This document shows positions 21,593-32,388 of a DNA stretch of 64,000 nt, piece by piece (the stretch's first letter is position 1; each line of letters starts with the position of its first letter). Position numbers and translations under genes: made by a program. Under the pieces are notes generated by a model. That model saw only the letters and a list, made by a program, of their open reading frames with translations. It ran no database searches and was not told where the DNA came from. The stretch spans positions 434,001 to 498,000 of the forward strand of contig JADWQK010001513.1 of NCBI GenBank assembly GCA_017933935.1. The letters run 5' to 3'. The DNA is from Sesamia nonagrioides (Eukaryota; Arthropoda; Insecta; Lepidoptera; Noctuidae).

Positions 21593-21629
21593 AATGATCT
21601 ACCTTACCGTAAAGGTAAGGTAGATCATT
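21593..21629. repeat. perfect 16-bp hairpin
   Basis: AATGATCTACCTTACC at 21593-21608 and its complement at 21614-21629 with a 5-nt loop. A second small hairpin (GGGTGGTT..AACCACCC) lies at about 21659-21680. Confidence 0.85.
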
Positions 21630-21808
21630 ATCACCCTAGTCTTTTCCAGATGTTTGGTTGGGTGGTTAGCCAACCACCCATCCATCTAACCAAACCATAC
21701 AACAAACCACGAACTTACGAGGTCCCAAGATCATCCAACCATTTATTCATACACCCTCAACCCCAACCTAAACCTCCACCTTAAATATGACTACAGTAAT
21801 TTAAAAAG

Positions 21809-22137
21809 TCGTGGTGGCGTAGTGGTTAAAACACCAGCCTCTCAGGTATGAGTGTGCGGGTTCTATTCCAGGTCAGGCAAGTACCAATGTAACTTTTCTA
21901 ACGTTATATCATAGTTAAAGTGAGATCATAGTCAGGCAAGTACCAATGTAACTTTTCTAAAGTTATATGTACTTTCTAAGTTCATCTTGGACACCAATGA
22001 CTGAAGGTGAAGGAAAACATCTTGAGGAAACCTGGACTTTATAAGTCTGAAATCGCCAACCCGCATTGAGTAAGCGTGGTGATTACACTCAATCCTTCTC
22101 TGTATGAGATAAGACGATAAAAGGTTGATGATGATCA
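21809..22137 (+). mobile_element. SINE-3 with internal 59-bp duplication
   Basis: Plus-strand SINE-3: head GTCGTGGTGGCGTAGTGGTT, B-box GGTTCTATTCC, tail AAAAGGTTGATGATGAT. A 30-bp body block starting GTCAGGCAAGTACC occurs twice, at 21872-21901 and 21931-21960. Confidence 0.85.
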
Positions 22138-22884
22138 TGAATTAAATCAGATAGATTCAGATTTTTTTATAAAAGAACTTTTACGCTAAGAAAACTCCTT
22201 ACATTTTATTATGTGTAAACAAATATTTGATCTTCCCTAACATAACATTGCTTAACGTCATTTAATATGAAAAGGGCGGCCCGCCAGCCCGCTGTTATTG
22301 CAGATTATAATTTAATTAAAATCGTGGTGAAAGCACCTCGCAGTATAAATAAAACTGATCAAATATTAATCCTGTGAAAATTATAGTTAATCTTTTTGAC
22401 CTTTCAAAATAATACGTTTTCGTTATATTTAGCAGGTTTCAACTCAGTAGATACCAATTTTTTAACGTTTATTATTGTTTGAATAAATTCATTAAATTGT
22501 TATTGTTGTCTTTCGTTCATAAAGAATCCAAATTGTGTTAAACATTACATATTAGATAGAATTATCATAATAATGCAGAAACAAATTATGAACATAAAAT
22601 GAACAATACATGTAGGTTGATTCCTAATTGTTTTGTGAAACCGCTTAATTTGTTTAGATAAAAGTACCAATATTTTTAGACAAGAGAATAATGTCATAAG
22701 TATTGTTATATAAAAATAAACTTATTTAATTAAAATCATAAAAAAACAACTTCCATCAATTCTGCTGTCTTACGGTAACTAGCTTTTTTTTCTATTTAAA
22801 TAAAGGTTTGCACTCGCTAAGAAATTAGCTCCGATTCACTTGTTCAGAAACTAAATGAAATGAAATAAGTTCAGTGCATTTTTA
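22138..22884. other. unassigned AT-rich
   Basis: No gene or repeat recognised. Confidence 0.5.
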
Positions 22885-23368
22885 ACCGACTTCAAAAAAA
22901 GTTCAATTATAAATTCGACCCTTATTAAGCCAAATTTCCAGTGAATGTATCTATGTATGTTTTTATGTTTGTACGCGCTATTTCCGGAACTACAAGACCG
23001 ATTTAAGTGATTCTTTTTTGTTGTACTATGTATTGTTCAACTTAGGGAATACTAGTAAGTTTCATCAAAATCGGTTCAGTAGTTTTTGAGATAGGGATTT
23101 TTTTCGTATTGATGAGAACTTATTCCAAGAAGGGTTATGGCTGCCACTATCGATATGAGGTGATATGAAACAAGTAATTTTCGCATCTCGACTTAAACAC
23201 TGAATAGCATAAAACAAAAACTGTTTACAAAAAAAATAGAAACAGACTTCAAAAAAACACTTAAAAGGAAAAAATAATTTTACTTTTGTCATGGCTCTAG
23301 AAGTCGGTGAACAACAGAAACCTCGAGATCCCGACTTCTAGAGCCATGAAAAAAGTAAAATTATTTTT
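22885..23368 (+). repeat. hairpin-ended dispersed repeat R, copy 2
   Basis: Homologue of 2658-3049. The right end is a strong inverted repeat: about 23273-23308 faces 23332-23368 with ~36-bp arms sharing CATGGCTCTAGAAGTCGG and its complement. The body has an insertion (about 23015-23045) that copy 1 lacks. Confidence 0.65.
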
Positions 23369-24244
23369 AGTACACCAACTACTTATGCATAATAACTTTT
23401 TTAAGATAAGCTTGATATTTTCTTTTATAGACTTTATAACTCTTTTAGTCGGGTTTTCTAGACAGACGGCACTGAAGAGAGATTTACTACTTTTAAATTA
23501 GCCCATAACCGGGCTTCAAAAAATAGCATTTTCTAAGTAAAACAACACTATCCAACATACCATAATAAACACTGACATTCCAACTATAACTCAACGCTTT
23601 TTCTGCGCAAAATTGGATTCAAGAGCCCACTAACTGACAGCTCGTTATTTGTGTAAGGAAAAACAATGAAACCACCGGTCAAGTGCGAGTCGGGCACGTA
23701 CACGAAGCGTTACGTAGGTATATATTTGTCGGGGGAAACGTTAGGAAGGTGAAGCCGAAGTTCCGGTTAGTTGAGGTGTCTTCTCATCCGCATGAGCATC
23801 CATCGAGGGCGGTATTTCCAGAAAACGTTGGACAATAACTATAGTGTGATGTTCGATTCTAATTATTTTAACTGCACAGACACTTAGATCACTTTAATAT
23901 TAAGGGATTACAATAATAATCTCAGATTAAAACAGATAAGAGCCACTAGGTTTGAGTATGACCAACCCACTCGATCGAAGCTTGAGCAAAGAATGCCCAG
24001 CGCCAACGGTCGATCGCTATGTCAAACGCAACTCCAGTCGGTGTTACCATTCGCTCTATGGTGTTACCCGGTCTTAATAAAAATCATAATTTATCCGAAT
24101 ACAGATCGATTAATCGACTTAAAAAAATTAGTAATTTACGAACAATTGTGATATAAAACAGATAACAATATTCAAAATTAACCAGTCACGCGCAGTTATA
24201 TTTAAAAAAAAACAACTAAAAGTATTATTAATCAAGTCAAAGTA
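23369..24244. other. unassigned
   Basis: About 0.9 kb; CACCGGTCAAGTGCGAGTCG near 23677 is a motif common in insect interspersed repeats, but no full element can be outlined. Confidence 0.45.
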
Positions 24245-25795
24245 CACACATCAAAAGTGTCTAGGGATCAAGCATTTTATGCGGATTTCTTGAGATTGAG
24301 ATGTGGCTTTGTAATAAATTTATGATTTTATAAATTTATATGGATCCTTTTGGTGCATTTCATAATTTGAATCAGGAACTGTGAATCAAATTCGAGTAAA
24401 AGATGAAAATCAGCTGTCAATATTTTCCCTATAAAACATACAACGCATTGAAGACATTATTAGTGCTACTGTTTCCCTACTACTGATTAAAACCAACGTT
24501 ATTATGGAGCGGCGACGTCATTTAAGCAGGGAAGAAATGCTCAGAGCCGTGGAATGATAGAAGCTGGTTCCCGGCAACGTACTGTGGCTTTAGCTCTGAA
24601 TACAAGTCAGAGTGTTATCAGTCGACTTTGGACACGTTACCGAAGCACTGGTACCGTGGCTGAGCGCCATGGAGGACGGTATCGCTGCACCACACGGAGA
24701 CAAGACCGATACATTCAAATCTTAACTCGAAGAGCTCCAACAATAACCGCCATGATGTTAGCCGTGAGGCTTCATCACTCTTCAGGGAACTTAATTAGCG
24801 ACCAAACAGTCAGAAACCGCTTGCATGAAGTGAACCTTCATTCCCGAAGACCGCTACGGGTACCACCTATAGCAATGCACAATCGTAGGATTCGATATCA
24901 ATGGGCTCTTGAACACAGAAATTGGGCAGAAGAACAATGGCGTTTCGTGTGCTTTTCTGATGAGTCTCGTTTTGGTATGAGACCGGATACAAGACGTATA
25001 CGACACTGGAGAACCCCTGGACGCCAACAGCGATTAAAATCCTGCCAGGAAGTCCATCCTTATAGTGGTGGAACCATCATGGTATGGGCGGGTATTTGGA
25101 TCGGCGGAAGAACTGAGTTGATTTGGATCAGAGGCAACCTCAACGCTCAAATTTATGCTGAAACGATTGTATCAGACGTCATCGTTCCTCTACAAGTGCA
25201 AATCGGTCCCTTATTTCAGTTAATGCATGATAATGCACGACCGCACACCGCAAGAGTTGTAAGACAGACTCTCGCCGCAGCTAACATCAATGTCCTGCCC
25301 TGGCCTGCTCAGTCGCCAGACTTGAACCCGATTGAGCATGCATGGGATATGCTACAGAGAAGAGCTCTGCCGAATATGGAGGGTATCCAGTCGCAAGAAG
25401 ACCTTTTTTGTTGTTGCAACGAACATGGGCGGCCATTCCACAGCGTGATTTGGATGAACTCATTTTGAGTATGCCAAACCGATGTTCTTGTGTTGTTAGT
25501 GTTCGCGGTAGAAACACGGATTATTAATTGTTTAAGTTACCCAATAAAATTTTAGAGAAAACTGTTATTTCAGTCTTTTTTCGAACTTTTGTGTTAGTGG
25601 TTCAAATGTCAAATATCCCTTTATTAGGAAAATGGCAAATTTCTTTATTAATGCAAAGGTGACTTGGTTTATCGTTACTGTGACAAACGAAAACACTTTA
25701 TTTGATGAATCCTTAAAGAAAATTTTAATTAATATCAATCAGGAGAAAAGTTATTGCAAAAATATATGTTGATCCCTAGACACTTTTGATGTGTG
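24245..25795 (+). mobile_element. Tc1-family transposon, near full length
   Basis: A 1,551-bp unit with perfect 27-bp terminal inverted repeats (24245-24271 and 25769-25795) starting CACACATCAAAAGTGTCTAG, flanked by TA on both sides (24243-24244, 25796-25797). It encloses one DD34E transposase frame. Length, TIRs and TA target match Tc1-family elements. The transposase carries frameshifts at both ends, so this copy is not autonomous. Confidence 0.93.
24504..25527 (+). pseudogene. Tc1-type DD34E transposase, two frameshifts
   Basis: The main open frame is 24554-25468. A helix-turn-helix region (SQSVISRLWTRYRSTG) is followed by the catalytic Asp in CFSDESRFG (~136), the second Asp in MHDNARPH (~226) and Glu in SPDLNPIEHAWD (~261), exactly 34 residues later. 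The true start is probably ATG 24504; that frame stops at 24555 after what looks like a one-base loss. Near 25405, at a T-run, the frame shifts again; the expected C-terminus (IPQRDLDELILSMPNRC) continues in another frame to TAA at 25525-25527. It would excise and reinsert the element if intact. Confidence 0.92.
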
Positions 25796-25983
25796 TATTA
25801 TTGCTATAGCAGGAACAGAAATAAATGATCTGTGATTATTTCAACTGTATAGCTGTAATAGGGCTCCGCTTTTACCCTTTAGAAACGCAAAGCTACAGTA
25901 CCTACAATATTCAACAAAAGATTTTTCAAAAACGTTTCTTCTTTAAGGAACCAGTTCATATTGTTACTTAATTTTATTTCTAT

Positions 25984-26130
25984 GCCTCATCATCATCTCA
26001 GCGTTAATCCCAGTCGCATCCGAAGCTTTTTCAGCTTTGGAGTCTGCGGTCCGCTTTACTAGTCTAACTGCTGATTTGGCTAAACTTCGATATTTTCCGT
26101 GAAGCGACTACCGTCTGACCTTCACAACCC
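25984..26130 (-). mobile_element. SINE-2 3' fragment
   Basis: Minus-strand tail half of SINE-2 (CAGCGTTAATCCCAGTCGCA, TTTCAGCTTTGGAGTCTGCG, TATTTTCCGTGAAGCGACTA). Confidence 0.85.
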
Positions 26131-26159
26131 AATTTTATTTCCTTGACAGCTGTGACAAA

Positions 26160-26450
26160 AAAGAGAACATTTTAAGTGTTGTTTCAAGACACACTACTGC
26201 TGTAATTGCCCGTGACGTCATGAAGGTTATTAGAATAACACAACAATTACTTACTTTCATGGCATCATACTGAGATAGGAGCCCTTTGGCCTCGTATAAG
26301 ACTTTTTTTTTTATGTAATTTCAAGTGTTTACACCTTTTACTGTAATTGCTCGTAACATCACAGTGGCTATTAGAATACCAGTCCTGTGAAATGAATTTT
26401 TTAAATGTCGAATCATTACACTGAGATAGCTCTTTGGCCTCGTACAGTAT
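26160..26450. repeat. diverged tandem duplication, period ~141 bp
   Basis: TGTAATTGCCCGTGACGTCA at 26201 recurs diverged at 26342, and CTTTGGCCTCGTA at 26287 and 26433. The two units differ by substitutions and indels. Confidence 0.6.
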
Positions 26451-26471
26451 TTTTCTTTTTTTTTTCTTTTT

Positions 26472-26876
26472 GAAGTCGTCTATAGACTATTCCGAGCCCC
26501 GACATCGAACTGAGGTAAATTCGGACCTTCAGAGCCGTGATGCACGCGTTAAACGGGCAGCATCGATCTCCGCGATCCAAATGGGCTTCGACGTCGCACC
26601 TCACGTTGGGAAGCGCGACTAGTAAAGTCACATTGTTTAGAGCCTCCCGACTCTCAGGGCTTCACAGTGAGCATATCCTTGCCGGATTCGGCTAGATAGC
26701 TAGCTAGCTATTCGGCCTTAGAGCCGTTCAGGCATAATCCCGCGGATGGTAGCTTCGCACCACCGGCCGTTCGGCCGAGTGCATGAACCAAATGTCCGAA
26801 ACTGCGGTTCCTCTCGTACTGAGCAGTATTACTATCGCAACGACAAGCCATCAATAGGGTAAAACTAACCTGTCTC
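26472..26876 (-). pseudogene. 28S rRNA 3'-terminal pseudogene
   Basis: Read on the minus strand this is the 3' ~405 nt of large-subunit rRNA: GACAGGTTAGTTTTACCCTA-like start, CAGTACGAGAGGAACCGCAG (the sarcin-ricin loop, complement at 26801-26820), GCGAAGCTACCATCCGCGGG and CGGCTCTAAGGCCGAAT. The rRNA 3' end abuts an A-rich run (T-run 26450-26471 on the plus strand). It is 5'-truncated, isolated and shows small changes from conserved positions, so it is a retrocopy rather than an rDNA unit. Confidence 0.9.
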
Positions 26877-26904
26877 TCTCATTTATAACTTTGTGTAGTT
26901 TAAA

Positions 26905-27260
26905 AATTCTATAGGATGCATTTCGGGGAGTGTGCGATGGAATTGCATGATTTAATTCCCCCATCTCCGTTCCACCAGCGGACGACCCGTCGTACGGCTG
27001 GTTTCCACCCTTACGTTGTTAACACCACTACGATCCGGACGAAGCGTTTCGCCTCCTCCTTTATACCGCATACATCGAGGGACTGGAATAGTTTGCCAGC
27101 GGCGGTGTTTCCGTCGGACTACAATTTGAGTGTCTTCAAGGCTAGGTCTTATAGTGGTCTTATAGGCTCTTAATAAACTAGTGCGCTTTACCATCAACGA
27201 TTGCGTCACTGCTTACCATCAGGCAGGATTGCGGTCAAGCGCTAGTTTATAATACATATA
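26905..27260 (+). mobile_element. LINE-A 3' fragment
   Basis: ORF2 C-terminus open from 26916 ('LHDLIPPSPFHQRTTRRTAG' onward). A short GTCTTATAGTG duplication near 27145-27165 breaks the last residues before the 3' UTR and A-run. Confidence 0.9.
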
Positions 27261-27353
27261 AAAAAAAAAAAAACTTCCGGTGTAGAAGGCTTGTGTATGT
27301 ATATTTATTCAAAATATAGCCCTGTGGCAAACAGATAGACAGACGGGACTCCA

Positions 27354-27560
27354 TCCATACTAATATTATAAATGCGAAAGTAACACTGTCTGTCTGTCTG
27401 TTACGCTTTGCCGCTTAAACCTCTCAACCGATTTGGATAAAATTTGCCACAATCTTTAGACCCTGAAAAAGGACATAGGCCACCTTTTATTGAAAAATTT
27501 GATATTCCCGAGGGAAATCTAAAAAGCGCGATATAACCGAACTCCACGCGGGCGGAAAGC
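27354..27560 (+). mobile_element. Hel-1 Helitron-like element, end damaged
   Basis: TCCATACTAATATTATAAAT start, short CTGT run, standard body; the terminal hairpin has lost ~10 bp and the end reads CTACT instead of CTAGT. Confidence 0.75.
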
Positions 27561-28328
27561 TACTTACCAATATTTCAGTCCGTCCGACGGATACAAAGGT
27601 TTTATTAAAAGGGCACGGAATCCTAAAAACAAAACACAACACACACTGTATGTTACCGCAAAAGCGTTATATTTTTCCGAGAAATATGGTCCTGTTATTG
27701 CAGTATACCATCACGAGGTAGAAAATATAGAGAGTGCAAAAGAAAAATATGTAACGTTGGCTTTCATGTGTTTGTGTTAGAGAAAATTTTTCGTTATTAA
27801 CAGAATATCGTTTGGTAACTTTACTTCAAAATAATTTGATTTTCTTTGTATAACTCCACATTAAGTAAAACAAAAATCTTTTTCTTTAACTTCTAAAATC
27901 ACGATAGTGATTTAATTAATAGGTATAGGTTTTAGATTTTTCCTTAAATGGTACAATGTAGGTATAAAAAATGTATAGTTTTAAGCATCTCCTGAGAAAT
28001 TTACAATGCAAAACTCCAGGTTCATATTCTTAAATCTTTGTGTTAATTACATTTCTTCGACAATTTTTATTTTTGAATCGTGGACTGAGTAGTTTGAGTT
28101 TTAATTTTATTTTAGTTTTGTTGTTTAAATTTTGATTATGTACACGAATTCTAATTCTGATTTAAATTCGATTTTATTTTTATTATTAATTAATATTCTT
28201 CTTCCACAATTTTTATTTTTCTTTTATTTTGGCTGCACCTTTTTATATAATGTTGTTGCTAATTTATATACTGTCTCTATGAACCTCGGTCTGTCAATTT
28301 CCTTATTATTCCTTTATTTTATTGTATA
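27561..28328. other. unassigned, very AT-rich
   Basis: No gene; frames around 28130-28330 are poly-Phe/Leu artefacts. Confidence 0.55.
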
Positions 28329-28875
28329 CTAGCTTTCCGCCCGCGGCTTCGCCCGCGTGGAGTTCGGTTATATCGCGCTTTTTAGATTTCCCTCGGGAAC
28401 ATCAAATTTTTCTGGGAAAAAAGGTAGCCTATGTTCTTTCTCAGGGTCTAAAGATTGTCTGTGCCAAATTTCATCAAAATCGGTTGAGAGGTTTAGGCGG
28501 GAAAGCGTAACAGACAGACAGACAGACAGACAGACAGAATTACTTTCGCATTTATAATATTAGTACTAGCTTTCCGCCCGCGGCTTCGCCCGCGTAAATT
28601 TCGGTTATATCGTGCTTTTTAGATTTCCCTCGGGAACATCAAATTTTTCCGGGATAAAAGGTAGCCTATGTCCTTTCTCAGGGTCTAAAGATTGTGTGCT
28701 TTCCGCCCACGTCTTCGCCCGCGTGGTGTTCGGTTATATCGCGCTTTTTAGATTTCCCTCGGGAATATCAAATTTTTCCGGGATAACAGGTAGCCTATGT
28801 TTTTCCTCAGGGTCCAAAGATTGTCTGTGCCAAATTTCATCAAAATCGGTTGAGAGGTTTAGGCGGGAAAGCGTA

Positions 28876-28912
<37 letters not shown>

Positions 28913-28943
28913 GTTACTTTCGCATTTATAATATTAGTATGGA
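28329..28943 (-). mobile_element. array of three Hel-1 copies, head to tail
   Basis: CTAG-hairpin ends at 28329, 28566 and (degraded, CCGCCCACGTCTTCGCCC) about 28697; each followed by the same body. The first and third have (CAGA)n runs (28507-28538, 28877-28911); the middle one is cut before its microsatellite. The apparent 62- to 114-codon frames here are repeat artefacts. Confidence 0.8.
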
Positions 28944-28980
28944 TGGATACATATAAATTACATTTTTAAATATTTGTACA

Positions 28981-30838
28981 TTTTTTTTTCTCTTTGTTTA
29001 TTATTGCAATATGTCTGGGAGACATTCAACAATACTTCAGAAATGATGTATGGTATATGTGGTACAGGTCCAGTGACAAGCCCTTCAAAATGGTGTTTTA
29101 AAGAATTAAGTGTTGAGGAACTCTCTTCTTTAGTCTCCTTGCACTTGGAAGTAAATCGTCCATAAGGTGGTGTGCCAATATGTTAGGGTGCTGCTGCAGT
29201 CTGTCTTTATATGTTATGACTCTCTCCTTTATTTCCTCTTTTATACTTTTGATGCCAAGCTCTCGGTGAAGTCTTTCGTTAGTGACATACCATGGTGCGT
29301 CTACTATCATCCTTAGCATTTTTGATTGAAACCTTTGTAGGATTTCCAAATTGGAGTTGGCAGCCGTGCCCCATAGTTGTATTCCGTATGTCCATATTGG
29401 CTTTATTATACTCTTGTATAACAAAAGTTTATTTTCCATTGAGAGCTGGCTGTTTCTATTCATCAACCAATACATCTTGCGCACTTGTAGTCCCATTGCT
29501 AGGCGTTTGGTAAAAATGTGTTTTCTCCAAGTTAGGCGTCGATCCAGATACATTCCAAGATATTTCGCTTCGTCAGATTGTGGAAGCTGGACAGCATTCA
29601 GTGTGACTAGGGGACAAGTCTGTCGCCGGGTAGTAAATGTTACCTGAAGTGATTTTGTTTCATTGGCTTTGATGCGCCAGTCCTTTAGCCATGCCGTGAT
29701 CTTATCCAGGCCGCTTTGTAATTTGCGAGAAGCTTGAATTGGTGAGTCATCTGATGCCATGATAGCTGTGTCATCAGCAAACGTGCCCATAACAACATTG
29801 TCAGATATTGGCAAGTCAGCGGTATAAAGAAGATACAGAGCAGGTCCCATTACACTACCCTGCGGCACTCCCGCTTGAATTTCTTTAAGTTCCGTATTTG
29901 CTTCACCGTGACTAACGAAAAAGTGTCTGCCAAGCAGGTAGGATTTTATTAGGCTGTAAAAGTTGGCGGGCAGTGTCTTTTTGATTTTATACAAAAGTCC
30001 ATCATGCCAGACCCTATCAAAGGCCTGTGATATATCAAGGAAGGAAGCTGTACAATATTCTTTTTGTTCGAATGATTTTGATATACCATCAACGAGTCTA
30101 TGAATTTGTTCGATTGTACCATGTTTTTCCCTGAATCCAAATTGGTGGTCGGGTATGAGGTTGTTTTCCTTAATAATTGGATTTAACCTTCCAAGGATCA
30201 ATGTTTCCATTACCTTGGATGTAATTGGGAGTAGGCTAATTGGCCGATATGATTTGGCATCTTCTGGACTCTTGCCTGGTTTCAGGATCATTATAATTTT
30301 AGCTACTTTCCATTGTGGAGGTACATATTCCCTTCGAAGAATAGCGTTATATAACTGCGTCAGGAATATAATGCCCCGCTCTGGTAGTTCCTTTAGAATG
30401 GTTGATGTAATTAAGTCGTATCCAGGCGCTTTCCCTACTTTCAGTTTTTTGATTACAGATTTGACCTCTCCTTTGCGAAGTTTCTGGATGGGTAACTCTA
30501 GTTGATGCGTCTGGTTCAGCAGTTCTACAACCATTTCCGACTTTGTGGAACCAGTATCGGGGTTTGGTTGAAAGACTTCTTGCAGATGCTCCATGAATAC
30601 GTTGGCTTTCTCGGCATCATACCTAGCCGATGAATTATCTGCTTTGAGCAGAGGTGGTTGGTAAGCTATTGGGCGTTTGAGGCCTTTTGTCGCTTTCCAC
30701 AATGAATAGTCTGTAGATGATGTAGCATCCAGATTTTGCAGGTAAGTTGCGATTTTTTGATTTCTATCATCGCTTAATAGTTGCTGAGTTGTTTGGCTAG
30801 TCTATTGTATGTCGTTTTTATGTACAAATGTCAACGAC
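28981..30838 (-). mobile_element. Jockey-type LINE, 5'-truncated, with target duplication
   Basis: Minus-strand LINE: poly(A) as a T-run at 28981-28989, a ~110-bp 3' UTR, then ORF2. ATTTGTACA flanks it at 28972-28980 and 30839-30847 (9-bp target duplication). Inserted immediately beside the Hel-1 array. Confidence 0.85.
29098..30702 (-). CDS. Jockey-type ORF2, reverse transcriptase part
   Basis: A 534-codon frame that continues open upstream to a TAG near 30806, so no true start is present. RT features: KAPGYDLI (~92), SYRPISLLP (~151), motif A LDISQAFD (~222-229), motif B GVPQGS (~278-283), catalytic FADD (~308-311) and 'YLGMYLDRRLTW'. The order and spacing match Jockey-type LINEs. The N-terminal endonuclease was lost by 5' truncation. 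The RT part has no internal stop or frameshift, so the insertion is young or was recently active. Confidence 0.92.
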   Translation of the reverse strand: MWKATKGLKRPIAYQPPLLKADNSSARYDAEKANVFMEHLQEVFQPNPDTGSTKSEMVVELLNQTHQLELPIQKLRKGEVKSVIKKLKVGKAPGYDLITSTILKELPERGIIFLTQLYNAILRREYVPPQWKVAKIIMILKPGKSPEDAKSYRPISLLPITSKVMETLILGRLNPIIKENNLIPDHQFGFREKHGTIEQIHRLVDGISKSFEQKEYCTASFLDISQAFDRVWHDGLLYKIKKTLPANFYSLIKSYLLGRHFFVSHGEANTELKEIQAGVPQGSVMGPALYLLYTADLPISDNVVMGTFADDTAIMASDDSPIQASRKLQSGLDKITAWLKDWRIKANETKSLQVTFTTRRQTCPLVTLNAVQLPQSDEAKYLGMYLDRRLTWRKHIFTKRLAMGLQVRKMYWLMNRNSQLSMENKLLLYKSIIKPIWTYGIQLWGTAANSNLEILQRFQSKMLRMIVDAPWYVTNERLHRELGIKSIKEEIKERVITYKDRLQQHPNILAHHLMDDLLPSARRLKKRVPQHLIL

Positions 30839-30853
30839 ATTTGTACATAAAAA
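30815..30853. repeat. perfect 18-bp palindrome at LINE 5' junction
   Basis: TTTTTATGTACAAATGTC at 30815-30832 is the exact complement of 30836-30853 with a 3-nt loop. The right arm contains the target-site duplication. Confidence 0.9.
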
Positions 30854-31919
30854 AACATTTAAAAATATAAAAAAAGCTCTTATTATTATTATTATATTCT
30901 ATAAGTGTAATATTTTACAATAAGTCCGAAAATAATCCAAAACGCATGGTTTTGAAGCCAAAGACATGTAAGAGAGTATCAAAGTTTCATTGATAAATAC
31001 GAGTAATTATTTACATAGAAACTAATAATCAAACTTAAAGGTAAGAAATAATGGCTAATATTTACATAGATTAAAAATAATAGTATGTACAAGTCTATGA
31101 AGCAGGAATGGAAATAATTAGGGGGCAAATAAGAAACACGTTTTTTTATAATGATCTATAATAAGAGTAACCTAATTCAGAAATATTTGAAAGCAGAAGT
31201 CTGTAAAAACTGGTTAAAAATCACTAAACTATGAAATAGTTTACATCTCCGAGTATTCCATGACTCATCAATAAATCTCATATACACTACACGCACAAGA
31301 CTTAATGGCATCCTGGGACAAACTTGTCACATAAGCACAACTTCACATTGATATATTAGAGGAATCAAACTAAATCTCGTCCCAGAGCCAAGGGCCTCTG
31401 GGCTCTTGGGCCCTTGGGCCTAAGTTCAGGGTTACAGGCGCACTCAAGTAAATTAAGTAGGGACCATGTCAGACGGAAAATTGTAAAAAATGTGTTACTC
31501 GGGAAATGTACCATCTAAGTCACTTAATAATTCAAATGAATGGGCCTTTTCCGTCCCAGCAAGTTAAGCAAAAATATGTCTGTAAAAGATAAAATATGTA
31601 CGTACCAGGTACCATTTGTTAAAGGGAGTCGGTCGACAAGGCGGACGCGAATTTTTAAATTTTTTGCCGATAAAAAAATTGCACAAAGAGACAAAAAATT
31701 TGATGGATGGTACCTAGGTAAGAAAAGGTCAGAGATCATTTATTTTAGTTGTCCAAAAACTTATGCTGGTGAAACCTCAGAGCAATGCCAGAGGTTCATA
31801 AATCAAGCAGTATAATGTCGTTTTTAGGGTAATTTAAAGTAAGGACAAGTCAATTCCAAAACATTGTTATTTCTTCAATCCAAGCAGGTCCTTTACTTTA
31901 CGTAAAAAACTTCATCGGT
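30854..31919. other. unassigned
   Basis: About 1 kb with no element recognised. A Pro/Gly-free, low-complexity GGGCCT/GGGCTCTTGGGCCC cluster lies at 31385-31425. Short frames near 31540 lack any motif. Confidence 0.5.
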
Positions 31920-32190
31920 CCACCTTATTGGAGGCCTCCCTACGCTGCGTCTTCTGGTACGTGGCCATTCCAGAACTTTACAGTGGGCGGGGCACATTGC
32001 CACTTAATTTTAGCGATTCGAAGGGCTTTATCGGTGACTTTGGTTCTCCTGTGGATGTTCTCATATCTGATGAAGGTCGCGAGAAGCCGATGGATGCGGG
32101 AAGCACAAGATCGGTCAATGTGGAAAGCCTTGAGGGAGGCCTTTGTCCAGCACTGGACCTCTATAGGCTGAAGAAGAAGAAACAACTTCA
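31920..32190 (+). mobile_element. RTE-A 3' end with inverted 5' part
   Basis: 31920-32070 is RTE-A in minus orientation; 32071-32190 is the directly following RTE-A segment in plus orientation, ending CTATAGGCTGAAGAAGAAGA. The two pieces are adjacent in the intact element (compare 39480-39775), the mark of twin-primed insertion. Inside the inverted part, a 19-nt block (31981-31999) is flipped again and ~30 bp are missing. Confidence 0.75.
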
Positions 32191-32388
32191 TCACCACTGC
32201 TCTTAATACGGTGAAGAAAAGCATCATGAGAGACGATAAAATGGTTGATGATGATGATGATAATGATGACAAGTATATTAATATAATATTTTTGCAACTG
32301 TGGGACACCAGAATCTGTTTAAAATTTTTCTTGGCATAACTTAGTAATTTTTTTTTGTCCTTATAATATTTTTCATTATATTTTTTTT

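Noticed and set aside
28357..28956. 66- and 114-codon frames with DRQTDRQ repeats
   Set aside because: Translation of the (CAGA)n microsatellite in Helitron-like repeats.
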